From positions 9,722 through 21,376 of the forward strand of contig DGSM01000097.1 of NCBI GenBank assembly GCA_002393975.1: DNA of 11,655 nt, in the 5' to 3' direction. This stretch comes from Clostridiales bacterium UBA4362. GTDB lineage: Bacteria > Bacillota > Clostridia > TANB77 > CAG-508. The notes under the pieces are model-generated. The model had not been told where the DNA came from. It made no database searches and saw nothing but the letters and a program-made list of their open reading frames with translations. This document shows positions 7,601 through 11,655 of the stretch, in pieces. The stretch's first letter is position 1; each line of letters begins with the position of its first letter. The position numbers and the translations under genes were made by a program.

Positions 7601-9710
7601 CAATAGCTATAGTTTTTCCTGGTACTCCTGGGCCTGCTACATCTGATCCAGCAAATTGTCCTACATATTGTCCTTGATCATGAGGATTATCTGCATATGC
7701 AGTTAATCTCCATGTACCTCCTAGTTTGGTGCCTTCTCCAGTTGTTCCTGTTCCGCCACTTCCATTTGAAGCACTACTATTTTGAATTCTTTGATACCAA
7801 TAGTCAGCACATTCTCTACAAAAATGGGCTTGGTCTTCGTTTCCTGCCATTCCTTCATAGCATATAAAGTATGCCCATGCAGCAGCTGAAGGATTTGTTT
7901 CATCTCTAAATGAAGATTCAAAAGGATATTGACCACTATAATTTTTCCATTGTGCTGTAGTCATATACGCTGTTCCTGAACCTCTTATATCCTCTAATAT
8001 GATTTGATATGCCGCATCACCTTTTTCTTCTTTACATTTAGCTGCATATTCTCCCCATAATGTATAATAAACAAATTCTGCTTGAGTAGTAGCGTCTCCC
8101 CAATCTTTTCCTACAGTATTTGCATATTGTTGTAATAATTCTAATCCATAACCAGGTAAAAATCCTGCTAATGTGCAACTTAGTCCATCTACATTTCCTA
8201 GTTTTAAGTCTTCTCCTGCATCTAGTGCTGCCTTTTGTGCGTTCCAATCCCAGTTGCTTACTCCTCCACACTCTCTATATGCATTTCCTAGAATAGCTGC
8301 TATTTGAACATCTGTTAAGCCTTTTGAATGCCATAAGTTATAACATGCTTGAACATTCGGTGGTAAATCTGAAGCTCCTACTCCAGGAAGAGTGCTAACT
8401 GCTCCATCAAAATCTCCTCCAATTGTTACTCTATGTCCATCTAATGTTACTGATGTATCAAAATATATTTTTACATCCTCTAAATTAATATTAACTTTCG
8501 TATTGAAAGCTTGATCAACCGCAATTTGGTATGGAAGATCTGGCATCATACTTGATAAATGTAATGCCAAAAATAATTCTAATGGTCTTCCATAAACAGC
8601 AGTCCAATCACTTAAATCTATGCTAAATGTTTGACCCCATTGAATACTTGTAAGTCCCAAAATACTTAATGCATGTTCATATATAATCAATTTTTTATTT
8701 TTAGCATCAACTTTTATTTTGGTTGGAGAACCATCTAGAGTAGAATTAAAAATATTGTTTCCATTAGCATTTGTGATATTAAGCATTCCAGTAGATTTAG
8801 CTAATGCACCAACATTTCCTGGATCTTTCCAGTCATCTTTATCATTAAAACCAAAGATATCTCCTAATGTATTCTTTAAGAAATCTCCTAATTCATTAAA
8901 TAAACCTTTTATACTATATGTTGCTTCTGTATATGTAGCAGCCTCTGCAGAAAGATAAGCTCTTAAATAATCATTGTTCTTAGAACTAAATCTTCCTGTA
9001 ATTGAATACATCTCATCACCATCTTCATATTCTGTTTTAGACACAGTGGTAACTGCTTGTAATCCAAATACTCTTTTTATTTCCCCTCCCTGGGTTGCTT
9101 GTTCTTCTGTTACAAAGTTCTTCTTTCCATCAATAGCATTTGCTGCTTCATTTGTTTCTTGTACTTCTTTTCTTTGTTTTTCAGTGTCATCTGTATATTC
9201 AACATCACCAAAACCATATCCTTGAATATCATATCCCATATTTTGAATATAGTTCGCTAAATCTTTTACATCTTCACTTCCATTGCTAATAGGTGAAGTA
9301 TTATCTCCCCATACAAATCCACAAAAGCTTTGCATCATTCCTTCTACAAATCTTTTAGCTTTTCCTAAAAAGTTTGAAGGCATAATAGTGAATGACATTA
9401 TTAAGCCAATAAGAACAATGATTGCTAAAATAATTAACATAGCAATCCAAAAATAAGGGTTGGCTAAAAGAGCGAATTTCTTCGCTCCTGAAGCAAATTT
9501 TGCTGCTGTCTTAACCTGTTTAGCTTTTTTTGCTGCTTTTTGAGCCTTTTGAACCTTCTGGATTTTCTCCTTCATTTTCTTGGCTTTATCCATTTTTTGT
9601 TTTACTTCATCTTTAGCTTTTTCAGGGTTCGGTCCATTATTTTCGGATGATTCTTGTTCTTCTTTCTCTTCTTGTTCATCTTTTTCTTCATCTAGTTCAT
9701 CATCATCCAT
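4617..9710 (-). CDS. Giant membrane-anchored multidomain peptidoglycan hydrolase (lysozyme, 3D, M23-like, NlpC/P60, glycosidase-like)
   Basis: This is a 1,697-residue protein. Residues 1-24 are acidic and 30-80 a Lys/Ala-rich coiled coil; both are probably cytoplasmic. A membrane helix follows at about 86-108, and the rest is predicted outside. Domains in order: (a) unknown, 140-445, with GRPLELFLALHLSSMMPDLP (375-394); (b) phage-tail-type lysozyme, about 453-642, with ILGNAYRECGG and candidate catalytic Glu480; (c) 3D/MltA-like barrel, about 664-766, PGKTIAIA and NDHGGGEMAGKDAIDIF with Asp730, Asp740, Asp743; (d) unknown, partly helical, 787-1045; (e) degenerate M23-like fold, about 1170-1330; (f) NlpC/P60 or Amidase_5-type domain, about 1365-1537, with VDCSSMVYYAL (Cys1411) and GHTEIYSG (His1472); (g) C-terminal domain, about 1565-1697, with TTANEGY (Glu1595). 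It should cleave both glycan and peptide in the wall. ATG follows GGGAGG; it lies 51 nt after the upstream paralogue and 17 nt before the next gene. An orf14/CwlT-like role in conjugation is inferred. Confidence 0.85.
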   Translation of the reverse strand: MDDDELDEEKDEQEEKEEQESSENNGPNPEKAKDEVKQKMDKAKKMKEKIQKVQKAQKAAKKAKQVKTAAKFASGAKKFALLANPYFWIAMLIILAIIVLIGLIMSFTIMPSNFLGKAKRFVEGMMQSFCGFVWGDNTSPISNGSEDVKDLANYIQNMGYDIQGYGFGDVEYTDDTEKQRKEVQETNEAANAIDGKKNFVTEEQATQGGEIKRVFGLQAVTTVSKTEYEDGDEMYSITGRFSSKNNDYLRAYLSAEAATYTEATYSIKGLFNELGDFLKNTLGDIFGFNDKDDWKDPGNVGALAKSTGMLNITNANGNNIFNSTLDGSPTKIKVDAKNKKLIIYEHALSILGLTSIQWGQTFSIDLSDWTAVYGRPLELFLALHLSSMMPDLPYQIAVDQAFNTKVNINLEDVKIYFDTSVTLDGHRVTIGGDFDGAVSTLPGVGASDLPPNVQACYNLWHSKGLTDVQIAAILGNAYRECGGVSNWDWNAQKAALDAGEDLKLGNVDGLSCTLAGFLPGYGLELLQQYANTVGKDWGDATTQAEFVYYTLWGEYAAKCKEEKGDAAYQIILEDIRGSGTAYMTTAQWKNYSGQYPFESSFRDETNPSAAAWAYFICYEGMAGNEDQAHFCRECADYWYQRIQNSSASNGSGGTGTTGEGTKLGGTWRLTAYADNPHDQGQYVGQFAGSDVAGPGVPGKTIAIAQDVMAKYNLNFGDIIRIDGKDYILNDHGGGEMAGKDAIDIFTTEDHEYDEAYNHNTSDVYLVGHNGNSNGMSAESPSSSKSISDYLPSANTVRKKKNYDALKDAVGKGDPVQVTLVDDDGESFTISLSQEDIKNLLKLIETGTNGTNIKWPHIESVTNHWYYHIIDFYGTAAKNTPYGVYKKAKVAKKTIKYGDSEGGLDGYDIELTAILTSESGIYYQVCEPYLNKEPSKYLKTIFHGAYYKYDGTTDTARKISAARAIEAAFGTDDVNDPNFPKDKNAILAKKIKYNWHSSGGENSTIDITSEDAEEYISAKKAQVAISKKSAELIDKDKNYLEEVNLNPNEDPIKDAELEEGSLSMDEGGEESPMCKKLVDFKSDKSNTLEAFSILENVNSEAADVNYRLLKKLMVEMDYFTEDEMNSHEKNILLWITNVEGTKGEDVAIRINKNLGQTDNGENKTISDTERDANDYGVVISNFMENTQIIAPGDAKVKNVGTDEHGDYIELEFTTLTDDKVYPLQGTMMLLHQDNEQDRYYNIETPYDDEPMYSAAEVMRRYRFRETYQVFEDDDLVGITMKISGLHDIKFKGGDTVLRGEEIAGSPKMEVEGEEDSGDKIYVSMKKADKTKVENVEDYIDPIYTYEDEKDMAEELWYLDHPEHGNFYGVTPFSYAYVQYAREMAADDDRVGYYQSTRLYKYNSEPNNWDVDCSSMVYYALQETGWNPGQYCDNYPFTPQYNEPDVLMKLGFTEHEFTGYEDCLSGDILWNPGHTEIYSGSNGENLTIGAHSPTDPVIHRIEGIEHNFVDDNAGHGDQTGHEVSEGQSGSNWERYYRPPENGGGKVYVPESNDDDTSTGKDLSSIDTPEYEELEKLAAENGVSSEYLKVIIGTTANEGYVNDPYLYYGWASAMINNPVSIEQMQGWDPYHSGESNFYSYTNVMNGYRNASEDVLKGVKLAFTDRNPKIIECNGMYNSTPAAYNCLYQSSVYNCAIYAYK
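5100..6035 (-). repeat. Paralogous block, copy 1 (M23-like tail plus NlpC/P60)
   Basis: This part of the 1,697-residue protein (about residues 1226-1537) aligns without difficulty with 10713-11655 in the upstream gene. Over the first 80 residues (from MMLLHQD to EIAGSP) I count about 59 identities by eye, and the stretch ending IDPIYTYEDEK is nearly identical. The two copies lie about 5.6 kb apart in the same direction, so they could recombine, though the DNA is less similar than the protein. Confidence 0.85.
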
Positions 9711-9761
9711 AAAAATGCCTCCCTTCTTTTTGGCTTTTTATCTGTTTGTATGTTTAAGTTT

Positions 9762-11655
9762 TTATTGTCTGAAAACAGTTACTAAATTTCCTACTTGTGC
9801 ATCATGTACTCGAATTGAATTTGCTTGATCAAAATTTGGAGAAGTTGGATCAGGTCCAATAGCACTAACTGCTTTACCATCTCCGATATATATAGACACA
9901 TGATAAGATGGACCAATAGTGTAAATATCCCCTTCTTTTAGACCATCAAATCCTCCTACTTGACTTGCATCTAGTTCTTTGAATCCAGCTGCCCTTAATG
10001 CATTATGCAAAGTGCTGTTGCCTTCGCCTCCAATAGCTGCTCCATTTGCAGGGCAAATATTATTTGGTATATGTCCTGTTTTGTACAAAGCTGTAGCAAC
10101 AAAAGTTGAGCAAGAGAAAGTATATTGAGAGCTACTATGATCATAGTAATATCTGTCATCATTTGCTATATCAACTGCCCATTTAATATAATCCACACTT
10201 GAAGTGTTTCCAACAGAGCATCTCGCTGGAGTTACATAGCCTACAATTCTACTTGATCCAACATCAACAGATGCATGGTGAATAACATCTGCTCCACCAG
10301 CAATTGTTTTACTTGTACTACCATCGCTACTTATGATTACTTGAGTGTGTCTGTCTCCATTACTATTTTGAGTAATTAATATATCTCCCCTTTTTGGAAC
10401 ATAGTTCTTATCACTAACCCATATTCCTTTATCTTTTGCATGTCTTTCATACGTAAATCCATCGGCTGCCATTCCACCAATTTCATCCGCTAAACCTAAA
10501 GATGCATAAGCAGCACTTGCAGTTTCAGAGCACCATAAGTCACTATATGACATCTTACTCATTCCATATGATCCACAATATTTATTGTACTCTTCTACAA
10601 CTTTTTCATGTCCCCCATTTTGCTGTCTCCAACTTTCTAGAACATCTACAACATCTTTGCCATAATTATCATCTGACATAACATATCCTGCATTAGAGCC
10701 TGAGCCTCCACCTCCTGGTGGTCTATATATTTTAGTCCAGTTTGAACTACATGATACTTCACTTACTTCATTGCCAGATTGATCTCCATTTGTAGCAAGT
10801 TTTCCTGTATTACCTGAAGGATGTCCTCCAGGTAGGTTATCCGCTCCATGAGCTCCAACACTCTTTCCATCTCCAGAATAAATCTCAGTATGTCCATCTC
10901 TCCAAAGAATATCCCCTACTTCACAGCTGTTAGGTCCAGGGAATGGCAATTCTGTAAATCCTAGATTCAATAATATTCCTGGTTCATTAGATGTACAGAA
11001 AGGCCATGTAGTATATTTTCTTACATCATAACCATTATTCATTAATGCATAATAAACAAATGATGAACAATCAACGTCTTTAGCTCCATTAGAGTTCTCA
11101 TTGTATAATCTATGTGTTTGACAATATCCAACATCTGGGTCTTCTGCTTCTCTTAACGCCCATTGTACATAGTCAACATTTCTTCCAAGTGAGTCATATT
11201 TATTTCCTTTTTCCATATGATCTAGATACCATAGTTGTTCAGCCATTTCTTTTTCATCTTCATATGTGTAAATTGGATCAATATAATCTTCTACATTTTC
11301 AACCTTCGTTTTGTCAGGTTTTTTCATTGAAATATAAATCTTATCACCTGTTTTTTCTGAATTGTCATCAGTTGGTTTATCTAATTCTTTTTCTTGAGCT
11401 GCTGTTAATGGACTTCCCGCTATTTTTTCTCCTCTATAAACTGTATCTCCTGCAGAAACTTTGATGTCACGAAGACCTTGAATTTTCATAGTAATTCCAA
11501 CAACATCATCATTTTCAAATACTTGATATGTATCTCTAAATCTATATTTGCGCATTACATCAGCTGCACTATATGTAGGCATAATATCAAAAGGTGTTTC
11601 AACATTATAATATGGATTTTCTTCATCATCTTGATGTAAAAGCATCATATGTCCT
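9762..11655 (-). CDS. Multidomain cell-wall hydrolase with three Cys/His catalytic domains, C-terminal part (5' end beyond window)
   Basis: The frame stays open to the right edge. The first Met in view (11648) is internal, because the preceding codons (Gly-His) continue the alignment with the paralogue (GHMMLLHQD against GTMMLLHQD). Numbering from that Met, domains are: degenerate M23-like, about 1-125 (VSAGDTVYRGEKIAGSP, DKIYISMKKPDK); NlpC/P60 or Amidase_5-type, about 150-312, with VDCSSFVYYAL (Cys194), GHTEIYSG (His253) and possibly His267; Gly/Ser linker; CHAP-like, about 325-476, with LWCSETASAAYASLG (Cys373) and KRGDILITQNSNGDRHTQV (His434); second NlpC/P60, about 484-628, with FSCSTFVATAL (Cys513) and SYHVSIYIGDGKAV (His583). 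All three should cut peptidoglycan peptides or amide bonds outside the cell. By analogy with its partner the missing part probably carries a membrane anchor. It lies 51 nt upstream of the giant hydrolase gene in the same operon. The stop is TAA. Confidence 0.85.
   Translation of the reverse strand, partial: GHMMLLHQDDEENPYYNVETPFDIMPTYSAADVMRKYRFRDTYQVFENDDVVGITMKIQGLRDIKVSAGDTVYRGEKIAGSPLTAAQEKELDKPTDDNSEKTGDKIYISMKKPDKTKVENVEDYIDPIYTYEDEKEMAEQLWYLDHMEKGNKYDSLGRNVDYVQWALREAEDPDVGYCQTHRLYNENSNGAKDVDCSSFVYYALMNNGYDVRKYTTWPFCTSNEPGILLNLGFTELPFPGPNSCEVGDILWRDGHTEIYSGDGKSVGAHGADNLPGGHPSGNTGKLATNGDQSGNEVSEVSCSSNWTKIYRPPGGGGSGSNAGYVMSDDNYGKDVVDVLESWRQQNGGHEKVVEEYNKYCGSYGMSKMSYSDLWCSETASAAYASLGLADEIGGMAADGFTYERHAKDKGIWVSDKNYVPKRGDILITQNSNGDRHTQVIISSDGSTSKTIAGGADVIHHASVDVGSSRIVGYVTPARCSVGNTSSVDYIKWAVDIANDDRYYYDHSSSQYTFSCSTFVATALYKTGHIPNNICPANGAAIGGEGNSTLHNALRAAGFKELDASQVGGFDGLKEGDIYTIGPSYHVSIYIGDGKAVSAIGPDPTSPNFDQANSIRVHDAQVGNLVTVFRQ
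10713..11655 (-). repeat. Paralogous block, copy 2 (M23-like tail plus NlpC/P60)
   Basis: This is the counterpart of 5100-6035. Both copies end in a similar segment (SGSNWERYYRPP in one, CSSNWTKIYRPP in the other) followed by a Gly-rich linker, after which the proteins diverge: CHAP here, the glycosidase-like domain there. The common block therefore ends at a domain border, as expected from duplication followed by swapping of C-terminal modules. The left limit of the duplication lies beyond the window. Confidence 0.85.

Noticed and set aside
7413..8354. Lysozyme/3D region read as a prophage tail gene
   Set aside because: The lysozyme domain is of the phage-tail type, but no tail, capsid, portal or holin gene is present, and the N-terminal membrane anchor with the following NTF2-like protein fits a conjugation-type operon better.
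5015..9225. Several 60-110-codon frames on both strands inside the giant hydrolase gene
   Set aside because: All overlap one continuous, domain-rich frame of 1,697 codons and show no family motifs of their own.
11646..11648. ATG at 11648 as the true start of the upstream hydrolase
   Set aside because: The frame is open to the edge, the codons before it continue the paralogue alignment (Gly-x-Met-Met), no ribosome-binding site at normal spacing is seen, and it falls inside a folded domain.
1..11655. CRISPR array, insertion sequence or attachment-site repeats
   Set aside because: I see no regularly spaced direct repeats, no transposase or integrase, and no duplicated edge sequence; the only long repeat is the paralogous protein block.

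Overview
The window looks like AT-rich, low-GC Gram-positive (Firmicutes/Bacillota) chromosome, probably a Clostridia- or Bacilli-related gut lineage. The evidence is the order rpmG-secE-nusG-rplK-rplA, strong Shine-Dalgarno sites (AGGAGG type) before almost every gene, sigma-A-like promoters with 17-nt spacers, and large secreted peptidoglycan hydrolases with no outer-membrane features. The stop codons I read are TAA and TAG only. Taxonomy below phylum is a guess.

Region 1 (1-2302, minus strand) is the translation/secretion/transcription operon. From one sigma-A-like promoter (TTGACA-17-TAAAAT at 2302-2274) it reads rpmG (L33), secE, nusG, rplK (L11) and rplA (L1, cut by the left edge). Two hairpin-forming gaps flank rplK and could hold attenuation or L1-autoregulation elements. 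SecE carries unusual extensions at both ends.

Region 2 (2324-3558, plus strand) is a divergent single gene for an M14 zinc-carboxypeptidase-like protein with a TTG start. Two of its three zinc ligands look substituted and the catalytic-Glu segment is absent. It ends inside a bidirectional terminator shared with the convergent operon to its right.

Region 3 (3595-11655, minus strand) is an operon, transcribed right to left, for cell-envelope proteins. The first gene runs off the right edge; its visible part has a degenerate M23-like domain and three successive Cys/His hydrolase domains (NlpC/P60-type, CHAP, NlpC/P60-type). Next is a 1,697-residue membrane-anchored protein with a phage-tail-type lysozyme, a 3D (MltA-like) domain, the same M23-like plus NlpC/P60 block, and a C-terminal glycosidase-like domain. 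Last is a 334-residue protein with one membrane segment and a probable NTF2-like C-terminal half. The first two share a paralogous block of about 310 residues.

Interpretation: a lysozyme/NlpC-P60 hydrolase followed by a single-pass NTF2-like protein recalls the orf14-orf13 order of Tn916-type conjugation modules (wall hydrolase, then TcpC/VirB8-like). The best hypothesis is therefore the distal end of a type IV secretion/conjugation operon, or a related envelope-spanning machine, abutting the ribosomal locus. No integrase, relaxase, VirB4, VirD4 or attachment site is visible, so this remains an inference.
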